This document shows, piece after piece, positions 33,390-41,283 of a stretch of DNA of 41,348 nt; position 1 is the stretch's first letter, and the number at the start of each line of letters is the position of its first letter. Below the pieces are notes generated by a model, which had not been told where the DNA came from, did not search any database, and saw nothing but the letters and a program-made list of their open reading frames with translations. This DNA is from Deltaproteobacteria bacterium (GTDB lineage: Bacteria > Desulfobacterota > DSM-4660 > Desulfatiglandales > Desulfatiglandaceae): positions 1-41,348 of the forward strand of contig JAFDDR010000004.1 in assembly GCA_019310785.1 (NCBI GenBank), written 5' to 3'. Both the position numbers and the translations under genes were made by a program.

Positions 33390-34067
33390 ATGGGAAAAGA
33401 AGAACTGAGGGAAGAAGTGTTAAAGCAGCTTCATGAAGGAGTGGTGGAATTTGAAGAGGATCAGGTCAAAGAGGCCGCACAAAAGGTGCTTGACGAGGGA
33501 CTAAACGTTTATGATGCGGTCATGAACGGCCTGGCCGCGGGTATGCAGGAGGTTGGAGAGCTTTATGACGAGCATGAGTACTTTGTTCCTGAGATGCTCA
33601 TGGCCGCGGATGCCCTTTATGTGGGCCTGAATATCCTGAAGCCACATATCAAACTGGAGGATCTCGGTGATAAGCCCAAGGGCCAGGTGGTTATCGGGAC
33701 GGTTCAGGGAGACGTGCACGATATCGGGAAAAATATAATCAAGATGATGTTCGACGTAGCCGGTTTTACGGTTCATGACCTGGGCCGTGACGTTCCTCTC
33801 GAGAAATTCGTGGAAGAGCAGCTAAACACGGACTCCGAGATTGTCGCCCTGTCTGCCATGATGACCACCACCATGATGGGCATGGAAAAGGTCATCAAGA
33901 TGATAAAGGAAAAAAATCCAAACGTGGCCATCATGTTGGGCGGAGCACCTGTAACCAGTGATACGGCTGACCTGTTCGGTGCGGACGGGTATGCCGAAAG
34001 CGCAGGCAATGCGGTCCAGGAGGCCATCAAGATGATCGGCCGGCTGAGGGAATTGCAGGCCAAATAA
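33390..34067 (+). CDS. Corrinoid (B12-binding) methyl-carrier protein
   Basis: This 225-residue protein is like MtaC, MtbC, MttC and the methionine synthase B12 domain. A helical cap (1-90) is followed by a Rossmann-like domain with the cobalt-ligand motif GDVHDIGKN (Asp108, His110, Gly113) and the downstream GGAPVTSDTADLFGADGYAE segment. It carries the methyl group between methyltransferases. ATG 33390 is chosen because GGGGG lies 9 nt before it; ATG 33384 and TTG 33357 are alternatives. It lies between the MtaA-like gene and RACo, forming a self-contained methyl-transfer and reactivation set. Confidence 0.93.
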   Translation: MGKEELREEVLKQLHEGVVEFEEDQVKEAAQKVLDEGLNVYDAVMNGLAAGMQEVGELYDEHEYFVPEMLMAADALYVGLNILKPHIKLEDLGDKPKGQVVIGTVQGDVHDIGKNIIKMMFDVAGFTVHDLGRDVPLEKFVEEQLNTDSEIVALSAMMTTTMMGMEKVIKMIKEKNPNVAIMLGGAPVTSDTADLFGADGYAESAGNAVQEAIKMIGRLRELQAK

Positions 34068-34147
34068 ATTGAATATTGACGATTGACGATTGAATATTTA
34101 TCGTTGAGAACTGCAGGATAACGACAGTGATCTGAGGAGTATCTTTA

Positions 34148-36226
34148 ATGAGCGATAATGGAACAGCCAAAATCATCTTCCAGCCATCCGGGAGAAGAGG
34201 AGAAGTTGAAAAAGGGATCAACATAATCGAGGCATCCCGCCGGATCGGCGTTGATATAGAGACCCTTTGCGGTGAGAAAAAGGTATGCGGCAAGTGCAGG
34301 GTGCGAATCGAGGAAGGTTCCTTTGAAAAATTCGGTGTTGTCTCAAGCCTGGACCATGTGGGTCCCTGGCAGGAGGAAGAAGACAAGTTTATTACCCCTG
34401 ATCAGAAAAAGGCCGGCTACCGTTTGGCCTGTGCGGCTGAGGTCACGGGTGACCTTCTGATCTTTGTTCCCGAGGAGTCCCGGGCAGGCAAACAGGTTGT
34501 AAGCAAGGCCGCCCGTGATATCGAGATCAAGTGGAACCCGGCGGTAAGAATCTACACCGTGACACTCATCCCTCCCACTTTTAAAGATCCCGTAGGCGAC
34601 TTTGAGCGCATGACACATGCACTGGAAAAGGAGCACGGCCTAAAAGGCCTGAACATTGACTGGTTCACACTCAGGGATCTTCCCAATATAATCCGCAAGG
34701 ACGAATGGACCGTGACCGCGGCCGTGTGGATGGACAAAGAAATCATCAAGGTCTGGCCGGGCAAGGTTGAAGACTATTACGGTATCGCCATTGACGTGGG
34801 CACAACAACTGTAGCCGCATACTTTTGTAACATGCGCACCATGGAGGTGTTAGACACGGTTTCCATGATGAACCCGCAGTGCAAGTACGGCGAAGACGTG
34901 ATGGCGCGCATTACTTACCACATGCAGAACCCCGGTGGCCTGGAGCGGATGAGTGACGATCTTATCGAGGGGCTTAACGATCTGATAAGAAAGGCGTGCG
35001 AGGGCACCCATCCCCCCAAGAAAAAGAAAAAGGGTGAAGACGGAAAGATAGTAAAGAATAAAGACGGCCAGGCGGTAATGGTAGAAACCCCTGAAGAGGG
35101 CAAGACCTATCTATGTCTGGAAACCTCAGACATAGTGGATCTGACCCTTGGCGGCAACACTGCAATGCACCACATCCTGCTCAAGCTCGATCCCCAGTAC
35201 GTGGGTCTGGCTCCATTTCCCCCGGTCATACACAGGAGTCTGGATATCAGGGCCAGGGACCTGGGCATCAACATCAACAGGTCTTCCAATATCTTCATAA
35301 TGCCCAATGAGGCAGGCTTTGTGGGTGCGGACAATGTGTGTGTGCTTGTCACTGAAAAGCCCCACATGAGCGAAGAACTCCAGCTTATCATCGACATCGG
35401 GACCAATGGCGAATTGGTTTTAGGTAACAGGGACAAGCTCATTTCCTCATCCTGCGCCACGGGTCCCGCCTTGGAGGGTGCCCAATTGGCCTTTGGCATG
35501 CGGGCAGCGCCGGGCGCCATAGAGCGTATCAAGATAGACCCCGAGACCCACGAGGTGGACTACAAGGTCATTGGCCGCGAAGCCTGGCTCAAGTACTCCA
35601 AACCCGAAGAAATGAAGACCAAGGGGATCTGCGGTTCAGGTATCTTAGATGTCCTGGCAGAACTTTACCTCTCGGGCGTCGTGGCCAAAAGCGGCAGGTT
35701 CTCCAAGAACCAGAAATCGAATCGCTTCCGCAAAAACCCGGATAATCCGAGGCAAAAAGAGTTTATCATTGCCTGGGCAAACGAGACATCCATAGGCAAG
35801 GACGTGGTAATCACCCAGAAGGATATTCGCCAGATTCAATTAGGCAAAGGGGCCCTTTACACGGGATGCAAACTCATGATGAGGCGCATGGGCATAGATA
35901 AGGTGGACAAGATCAAGATCGCAGGGGCCTTCGGCACCCATGTGGCCAAGGACAAGGCCCTGATCATGGGTCTTTTTCCGGATTGCGATTTAGAGGATGT
36001 CATGTCCGTGGGCAACGCGGCAGGAGACGGCGCACGGGTGGTCCTTTTGGACCGCGACATGCGCGATGAGGCCAACTGGATATCACGTAACGTGGAATAC
36101 ATAGAACTGACAGTTGAAAAGGACTTCGAACAAGAGTTTATGGAGTCCATGCAGATACCTCATATGAAAGATGATTTTCCTCATTTAGAGGGGCTTGTGC
36201 CGGAAGAGATCCTTCATCAGAAATAG
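34148..36226 (+). CDS. RACo-type corrinoid-protein reductive activator (ASKHA/DUF4445)
   Basis: This 692-residue protein uses ATP to reduce inactive Co(II) corrinoid to Co(I). The N-terminal plant-type [2Fe-2S] domain has Cys41, Cys47, Cys50 and Cys95 (CGEKKVCGKC...LACAAEV). A linker domain and the ASKHA ATPase core follow, with GIAIDVGTTTVAAY, DLTLGGNTAMHHILL and IDIGTNGELVLGN, and IAGAFGTHVAKDKA near the end. A lysine-rich hydrophilic insertion lies near residues 287-315 (PPKKKKKGEDGK). This layout is RACo (acetogen type), not the 2[4Fe-4S] RamA of methanogens. The SD TGAGGAG precedes ATG 34148. Substrates are likely the corrinoid protein before it and CFeSP. Confidence 0.93.
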   Translation: MSDNGTAKIIFQPSGRRGEVEKGINIIEASRRIGVDIETLCGEKKVCGKCRVRIEEGSFEKFGVVSSLDHVGPWQEEEDKFITPDQKKAGYRLACAAEVTGDLLIFVPEESRAGKQVVSKAARDIEIKWNPAVRIYTVTLIPPTFKDPVGDFERMTHALEKEHGLKGLNIDWFTLRDLPNIIRKDEWTVTAAVWMDKEIIKVWPGKVEDYYGIAIDVGTTTVAAYFCNMRTMEVLDTVSMMNPQCKYGEDVMARITYHMQNPGGLERMSDDLIEGLNDLIRKACEGTHPPKKKKKGEDGKIVKNKDGQAVMVETPEEGKTYLCLETSDIVDLTLGGNTAMHHILLKLDPQYVGLAPFPPVIHRSLDIRARDLGININRSSNIFIMPNEAGFVGADNVCVLVTEKPHMSEELQLIIDIGTNGELVLGNRDKLISSSCATGPALEGAQLAFGMRAAPGAIERIKIDPETHEVDYKVIGREAWLKYSKPEEMKTKGICGSGILDVLAELYLSGVVAKSGRFSKNQKSNRFRKNPDNPRQKEFIIAWANETSIGKDVVITQKDIRQIQLGKGALYTGCKLMMRRMGIDKVDKIKIAGAFGTHVAKDKALIMGLFPDCDLEDVMSVGNAAGDGARVVLLDRDMRDEANWISRNVEYIELTVEKDFEQEFMESMQIPHMKDDFPHLEGLVPEEILHQK

Positions 36227-36228
36227 GC

Positions 36229-36585
36229 ATGGAAAAACAAAATGGAGGAGAAAAAGCAAAAGTAGTCTGTTTGGAAGTGGATCCCGGCATTTGCGGTTTT
36301 ACCTGCTCGATAAATGCATATAAGGATGGAAAGTATTCGGTAAGGTTTGAAATCCAATCAGACTGCGACCAGATTCAGGACCTTGCAAGGAACTTAGGGA
36401 AGATAAGCATGAAAGATCTCTTTTTACCCCTGAGCCGGAATCCCATCTTCCTGTCCGCAGAAAAATCGCAATGTCACCTTGCCTGTCCTATTCCATGCTC
36501 TCTCGTTAAAGCAGCGGAAGTTGCCCTGGGGCTTGCCCTTCCAAAGAAAGTAATGATCACGTTTGAGAAACCCCTATCATGCTAA
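36229..36585 (+). CDS. Small cysteine-rich protein of the corrinoid operon
   Basis: This 118-residue protein has eight cysteines (14, 22, 26, 46, 82, 86, 90, 118). The pattern VDPGICGFTC and the triplet CHLACPIPC suggest metal or iron-sulfur binding. I believe it is of a family of unknown function found beside corrinoid methyltransferases (DUF6951-like), but cannot verify that. It starts 2 nt after the RACo stop and overlaps the next gene by 7 nt, so it is surely co-translated with both. It could insert or sense a cofactor, or pass electrons to RACo. Confidence 0.75.
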   Translation: MEKQNGGEKAKVVCLEVDPGICGFTCSINAYKDGKYSVRFEIQSDCDQIQDLARNLGKISMKDLFLPLSRNPIFLSAEKSQCHLACPIPCSLVKAAEVALGLALPKKVMITFEKPLSC

Positions 36586-37556
36586 AAAAAGGTTTAATAG
36601 AGGTCTATACAGGCACTTCCGAACAAATCAATTTTGCCCCCTTTGGATTGGCTGTAAGGGCCTCCGGCCATAAATTTCGCACCCTGATCACATGTTTTGA
36701 GCCCCACGAGCTGTTGGATGGGGCTATCAGGGCCTCCTCATTCCTCGACACAATGTTCATTGACCATTCAGATATTGGTAAGGCTCCTGAGGCATTTCAA
36801 AAGGCCAGGCAGGCGGCATTAGCCGGAGATTATGATATTGTGGTTCTAAGCCATATCATTCCGCTCATAAACCAGGGAATAATCGGCCTCGATCATGTCC
36901 TCTCGCTCATGGAGAAAAAATCTGAAAATGTAGAGTTGGTCCTTTCCGGTTCAGGTGCACCGCAGGATATAATTGAAAAGGCCGATTTGGTGACGGAAAT
37001 GGTCGTGTCCGGTCCCGAAGAAATGGTCAGCGAAAATAAGGGAACCATTGAGGTAATTACAGGAAACGGCAAGGGTAAGACCACGTATTGTTTCGGCAGG
37101 GCCGTTCTTGAGTCATCCCTGGGAACCCGGTCCAGCATAGTCCAGTTCATCAAATCACCCAAATCTTATGGAGAAGTAAAGGCCACAAGAAAGCTTCCAA
37201 ACCTGGAAATCATGTCCATGGGTGAAGGGTTTCTGGACTTCGATTCTAACGGTCCAAAGAAAAAGCATATTGATGCTGCCGGGCGGGCCTGGGAAGAATG
37301 TCTCAAAGAGGTCTTTTCCCTGAAATACGGACTAATAGTCTTAGATGAAATTGACAACGCCACATATTACGGGTTGGTAAATCCTGAAAGGGTCAGGGAG
37401 ATGCTTTTTCTTAAACCAAGGAACCTTCATCTTCTTCTCAGCGGACGCAACGCCCATTCGAAGGTCATGGCAGCCGCCACGACCGTGATTGAGATGAAAG
37501 AAATCAAGCACCCCTTCAATAAAGGAATCAAGGCAAGAAAGGGTATTGAGTTTTAA
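36579..37556 (+). CDS. Tandem CobO/BtuR-like corrinoid ATPase with degenerate first domain
   Basis: This 325-residue protein consists of two CobO-like (corrinoid adenosyltransferase, CobA/BtuR) domains. The second, from about residue 154, is intact in its ATP site (GNGKGKTTYCFGRAVLESS, and VLDEIDNATYYGLV near 260). The first, residues 5-145, has the same order of segments (GLIEVYTG, FGLAVRASGHKFR, YDIVVLSHIIPLI, LVLSGSGAP, ADLVTEM), but its P-loop reads GTSEQINFA and the Asp-Glu after the Walker B strand is missing. It starts inside the previous gene. In this operon it may adenosylate or bind free corrinoid, or act as an ATP-driven loading factor; either is inferred. Confidence 0.82.
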   Translation: MLKKGLIEVYTGTSEQINFAPFGLAVRASGHKFRTLITCFEPHELLDGAIRASSFLDTMFIDHSDIGKAPEAFQKARQAALAGDYDIVVLSHIIPLINQGIIGLDHVLSLMEKKSENVELVLSGSGAPQDIIEKADLVTEMVVSGPEEMVSENKGTIEVITGNGKGKTTYCFGRAVLESSLGTRSSIVQFIKSPKSYGEVKATRKLPNLEIMSMGEGFLDFDSNGPKKKHIDAAGRAWEECLKEVFSLKYGLIVLDEIDNATYYGLVNPERVREMLFLKPRNLHLLLSGRNAHSKVMAAATTVIEMKEIKHPFNKGIKARKGIEF

Positions 37557-37587
37557 CCCACGGATTACCCTCATTGGTGAGCAGCCC

Positions 37588-38631
37588 CTATGTCATTCCG
37601 TATCTCTCTCTCATGACCTCTGATATTTCCTTAGTCATATTCAGGGCGACATCCGATTGTTCATTAGTCAGCAGTACTGTCTCACAGGACGGCAGTACCC
37701 ATGAAGAAGACGCCAATAATCCTTCATCAATCCCTTTGCTTACAAAGAGATCAATGCCCGTTTGCAGCCTGTCCACCAATCTGGATACGGTTTCCCCGGA
37801 CAACAACTCGTCAATGACAGGTACAATACCCCAGCCGATCATTCCGCCCCGCTCTAAAAATCGCTTGAATTCACCAGCATAGAGCGCCGCCTTATCCGAG
37901 TGTTGATACGCATCGAAGTTGATCACGTCAACCTTGCAGTCTGTGAGCAGGGACCAGTCTATATTGGCACAGCAATGTATCCAGGTAAGGCATGTCAACC
38001 CGGCAAAGCCTTCATTTATGGCCGTTATAACGTCTTCGCGCGTTCCTGTACCCCCGGCTGAAGTAAAATTGACTAAGGTTGTTTCAGGGAGATCCGCTAC
38101 TACTTCCACACCGGGGATCTCTTCACGTATCTTCTTTTCAAGCCACCTTGTCTTGATGTTTATTCCCTTTATCAGTACGTCCCGCAAGGTCTCATTGTAA
38201 ATGCACGGGTTGCCGTCCGGTTGTTTTATCGTATCTCCCAAAAGCAATGGTCCTGCAGAATGAAATATGATCCACTTAAGCTCAGGGGGCCGAAATTTTT
38301 TGAGCCTTTCAAGCATTCCATAGAAAAAGGGCGCTGTTTCAGGTGTGGTCGCGAAATAGTCCAGATCTTCCCCAATGTACCTGTCGTAGAATTCAAGGAG
38401 TTCGCTTTCCCTTTCCGGGGAAAGATCCAATAATATACGGCGATTCTCTCTGTCTATCACCACACAGGGGATCCCTTCAAGCATCCATTTTATCCCGCGG
38501 GTCATTACCGGCAGACAGGGCGCTTCGGGAAAGTTCTTCAGTATCACGTCCCCAGCCCTTTCCATGTCACGATAAGGCACAGCCGCCATCATGGTCGCCG
38601 CAAATTTCGGTTTTTCAAATACCTTTTCCAT
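37588..38631 (-). CDS. MetE-core/URO-D-like zinc methyltransferase
   Basis: This 347-residue TIM-barrel protein is of the UROD/MetE-like superfamily. The zinc site typical of thiol methyltransferases is visible: His219 and Cys221 in IHCCANIDW and Cys316 in LPSCETVLL. It is about the size of the catalytic half of MetE and resembles the short core-MetE proteins of anaerobes that use methylcobamide rather than methyl-folate. ATG 38631 overlaps the upstream YkgJ-like gene by 17 nt; longer readings extend further into that gene. It is convergent with the CobO-like gene, 31 bp apart. It could make methionine from a methyl-corrinoid. Confidence 0.75.
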   Translation of the reverse strand: MEKVFEKPKFAATMMAAVPYRDMERAGDVILKNFPEAPCLPVMTRGIKWMLEGIPCVVIDRENRRILLDLSPERESELLEFYDRYIGEDLDYFATTPETAPFFYGMLERLKKFRPPELKWIIFHSAGPLLLGDTIKQPDGNPCIYNETLRDVLIKGINIKTRWLEKKIREEIPGVEVVADLPETTLVNFTSAGGTGTREDVITAINEGFAGLTCLTWIHCCANIDWSLLTDCKVDVINFDAYQHSDKAALYAGEFKRFLERGGMIGWGIVPVIDELLSGETVSRLVDRLQTGIDLFVSKGIDEGLLASSSWVLPSCETVLLTNEQSDVALNMTKEISEVMRERYGMT

Positions 38632-39193
38632 TAATAATAATGTCGTGTGTCTTTCCAAAACCCATAATCTGTGCCGGATTGAACCCTCCGGCCAAATAAA
38701 AATCCCTGAATTCCTGCTTTTCAAGAAGATGGATAATAAAGCTGATATGCCCCGAATACCCTGTCGAATCCAAACGCTGGAGCCTTTGTACGGTCTTTTC
38801 CGCTAAATTCACGGCCTGACGATGAACCGTAGGGCCACGCCCATCGCATTCCCGAAGGGAATAAAGCTGCCTGCAACTAAAAGGGCGGATGTCATATATT
38901 CGGCAGGTCTTGTCTTCCTTTAAAAAAGGGCATTGAGCAACTTTCCCTTTTTCCCTCAACTTCTTGTTTTGAGCTATCTTCTTTTTAATCCTCTTTTTCA
39001 AAGGTTTTGCAAAACTGTTTACCCGGTCCCTGATAATAAGCCCTTCAAGCGTTGTAATGTCCACAGACCCGAAATGTATACAGCAGTAGGCACAACCAGG
39101 TTTGCACATGGCCGACTTTTTAAATTCAACTGCCTCTCTGTCAAAGGCTTTATAAATCTCTTTCAATCTCTCTTTTTTCTCTTCAAAGGTCAC
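38615..39193 (-). CDS. YkgJ-family cysteine-cluster protein
   Basis: This 192-residue protein contains the YkgJ (Fe/Zn-chelating) signature: CKPGCAYCC near residue 30, then CPFLKEDKTCRIYDIRPFSC near residue 90-107. Such proteins bind a metal or an iron-sulfur cluster, and their function is poorly known. The start is GTG 39193, since no ATG lies before the first Cys motif except Met29. It is 9 bp after the DUF2007-like gene and overlaps the MetE-like gene, so the three form one minus-strand operon. Confidence 0.85.
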   Translation of the reverse strand: MTFEEKKERLKEIYKAFDREAVEFKKSAMCKPGCAYCCIHFGSVDITTLEGLIIRDRVNSFAKPLKKRIKKKIAQNKKLREKGKVAQCPFLKEDKTCRIYDIRPFSCRQLYSLRECDGRGPTVHRQAVNLAEKTVQRLQRLDSTGYSGHISFIIHLLEKQEFRDFYLAGGFNPAQIMGFGKTHDIIINGKGI

Positions 39194-39202
39194 GAAAACT
39201 CT

Positions 39203-39436
39203 TCACTTGCGTTCAGCAGCCTTCCGCAAATCGGAGATGATTTCAATAATCTCTTCCTCATAGGATGCCGGGGCGCTGACATAACCCCACCCTTTCTGAG
39301 TCTGGTACAGACCGTCAAAGGCCGTGTCATGATACGATCTCGTCCGATGAGGTATGCCCCTTTCCGTGAGGATTAAATCAATTAACCGGCCTTCATCCTC
39401 ATTATCCAGTATAGACGCTTTTATGTAATCCTCCAT
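39203..39436 (-). CDS. DUF2007-like small protein
   Basis: This 77-residue protein reads ILDNEDEGRLIDLILTERGI then PHRTRSYHDTAFDGLYQ, resembling the ferredoxin-like fold of DUF2007 (putative signal-transducing) proteins. ATG 39436 has AGGGG 9 nt before it; GTG 39454 is an alternative start. First gene of the operon with the YkgJ- and MetE-like genes. No function can be given. Confidence 0.7.
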   Translation of the reverse strand: MEDYIKASILDNEDEGRLIDLILTERGIPHRTRSYHDTAFDGLYQTQKGWGYVSAPASYEEEIIEIISDLRKAAERK

Positions 39437-39506
39437 AACCAGTATCCCCTGCACCCAACATGTGAAAGCTTATACACAATTCCCAATGAAAATACATGCT
39501 TTTTAA

Positions 39507-39669
39507 TGGGACACGGATCTGCGCAGATTTACGCGGATACTACCGGGAGCTCAAAATTCCCGGGGCACAAGTTTGTATGCACATTATGAGTCAAATTTTG
39601 TCAAATGTTTGCGTAATCGAGTAGGTTTTTTTACTTTTATCCTGAGAATCTGTGTTCATCTGCGTCCAA
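39507..39669. repeat. Inverted intergenic repeat (GGACACGGATCTGCGCAGAT type)
   Basis: The left arm TGGGACACGGATCTGCGCAG, with ATTTACGCGGAT, pairs imperfectly with the right arm ATCCTGAGAATCTGTG, then TTCATCTGCGTCC. It also contains a small CCGGGA/TCCCGG hairpin. It occupies most of the gene-free stretch 39437-39835, in which I see nothing else. Confidence 0.75.
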
Positions 39670-39835
39670 AATGCTTTTAAAGGGATTTAATTTTTTTCAG
39701 GTATGAAATCTCACGACGGTTTTCTTGCGACAGTATTCAATCTTAAAGAAATGTCATTGGAATTATGAATTTATGCTTTATATTATTGGTCAAGAACCAG
39801 GTAAGTGGTTTAGTTTAAGGAATTAGGATAATTTC

Positions 39836-40651
39836 ATGGAACAAAAAGACTATTACAGCATTTTAGGCGTGGACGGGGACGCCGGCAGGCAACAAATCAA
39901 GGAGGCCTATCGGAAACTGGCCTTTGAATATCACCCTGACCGAAACAAGGACAGCACTGCTTCCGATAAAATGAAGGAAATAAACGAATCTTATGCGGTC
40001 CTCTCCGACTCCGAAAAAAGGAGCCGATACGACGCCCTGCGGCAGCAGTTCGGATCATCCGCTTACGGTCAATTCAGGCAAACCTATTCCGAACAGGATA
40101 TTTTCAGGGGCTCTGACATCCATCAGATTTTTGAAGAAATAAGCAGGGTATTCGGATTCAGAGGTTTTGATGATGTTTTCAGAGAATCCTACGGGTCGGG
40201 GTACAGGTCTTTTGAATTCCAAAAACCCGGGGCTTTCGGCCGGATGTTTGTTTCCTCTTTTGGCACAGGTGAAGGTCATTATCCCAAATTTCCTCTTGGT
40301 GGAAATCTCGGTAAACTGATTAAATACGGATTGAAAAAGAAGTGGGGCATAGAATGGCCGGAAAAGGGGAAGGATCTCAATGATATGATCACTATCTCCC
40401 CTGCCCTTGCCCTGGCAGGAGGCAAAATTCAGTATTTTAACCGGAAAAAATCCAGGGAACTCTTAGTCAATATCCCTTCAGGAATTAGAGCGGGCCAGAG
40501 GATACGCTTAAAAGGGATGGGAGAAGATGGAAAAGGCGGAGCAGAACCGGGAGATCTTTATATAGATATTCGAGTCAGAAGCACCTTGTTCCAAAAAATA
40601 AAGGATTTCGTGAAACGGTATTTTTCAAGGAATGTCAGTACACGGACTTAA
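39836..40651 (+). CDS. DnaJ/CbpA-like J-domain co-chaperone
   Basis: This 271-residue protein has an N-terminal J domain (residues 5-66) with the HPD motif at 33-35 that stimulates the DnaK ATPase. A Gly/Phe/Ser-rich middle follows, and a C-terminal substrate-binding region (VNIPSGIRAGQRIRLKGMG). It lacks the zinc-finger CxxCxGxG repeats, so it is a type II (CbpA-like) J protein; only one C-terminal beta-sandwich unit is well seen. AGGA lies before ATG 39836. It is followed closely by a small membrane protein gene. Confidence 0.9.
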   Translation: MEQKDYYSILGVDGDAGRQQIKEAYRKLAFEYHPDRNKDSTASDKMKEINESYAVLSDSEKRSRYDALRQQFGSSAYGQFRQTYSEQDIFRGSDIHQIFEEISRVFGFRGFDDVFRESYGSGYRSFEFQKPGAFGRMFVSSFGTGEGHYPKFPLGGNLGKLIKYGLKKKWGIEWPEKGKDLNDMITISPALALAGGKIQYFNRKKSRELLVNIPSGIRAGQRIRLKGMGEDGKGGAEPGDLYIDIRVRSTLFQKIKDFVKRYFSRNVSTRT

Positions 40652-40674
40652 TCCGACCTTCCATGGGTGGTGAT

Positions 40675-40881
40675 ATGGATTCTTCAACATCAATAATTTT
40701 GGGCGTGTTATTTGGATCAATCGGTTTGGGTTACATTGTGTATGGCAGGAAGCAAAAGAAAGGCATCGCCTTGTTTTCCGGAATAGCCCTTTGCGCTTAT
40801 CCCTATTTCGTCACTAATTTAGTTTTATGTGTAATTATCGGTATTGCTCTAATGGCATTGCCATATTTCATACGTATTTAA
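40675..40881 (+). CDS. Small two-helix membrane protein
   Basis: This 68-residue protein has a first membrane segment GVLFGSIGLGYIVYGRKQK, a short basic loop, and then further hydrophobic stretches to PYFIRI, giving probably two to three helices. ATG 40675 is preferred because GGTGGTG lies directly upstream; ATG 40663 is an alternative. Similar short proteins occur widely in Gram-negative bacteria without a known role. It lies 23 bp after the J-protein gene. Confidence 0.7.
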   Translation: MDSSTSIILGVLFGSIGLGYIVYGRKQKKGIALFSGIALCAYPYFVTNLVLCVIIGIALMALPYFIRI

Positions 40882-41136
40882 AATAGCCGGATACGGCCTT
40901 GCAACCATGTGCGTCGGCCGGGGACAGGTCTATTCTGCAATATGGGAACATATTCGATAAGATGAGTTCTGGCAAGGTACCTCAGATTTCAAAGGGCATG
41001 ATTTCTATGGTATAGTACTTTCTTATCACAAGAATGGATTCGGCTATGATCTATAGCAGTGATCACAAACTGAAAAGTTCTTCTATTTTATCAGATTTTT
41101 ATGAACGCTCTGCACTAACGCGAACGTCCCCATTTA

Positions 41137-41283
41137 CTTGGTTCACTCACCGATAAATCACCCAAAAACCTGATGCGCATGTTGGGTCCAAAGGGCAACC
41201 CGCAGGCCCGCAATCTTTTCGAGGTTATCACCCACCTTCAGAAACGCGAAGGCTTTCATTTTGAAATTCGCACCGTGCGTTGA
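41137..41283 (+). pseudogene. C-terminal remnant of an HTH antitoxin
   Basis: The 48 residues before the stop read LGSLTDKSPKNLMRMLGPKG, then NPQARNLFEVITHLQKREGF, and match the C-terminal half of HigA-like or 'addiction module antidote' HTH proteins. The N-terminal half is missing: the frame is closed by a stop at about 41116 and no start lies in between. No toxin gene is seen in the window. The rest of 40882-41348 shows only an AAAAAGG...CCTTTTT inverted repeat (41314-41340). Confidence 0.65.

Noticed and set aside
41035-41153. 40-residue open frame starting MDSAMIYSSDHKLK
   Set aside because: No SD, no recognisable similarity, and it overlaps the antitoxin remnant in another frame.
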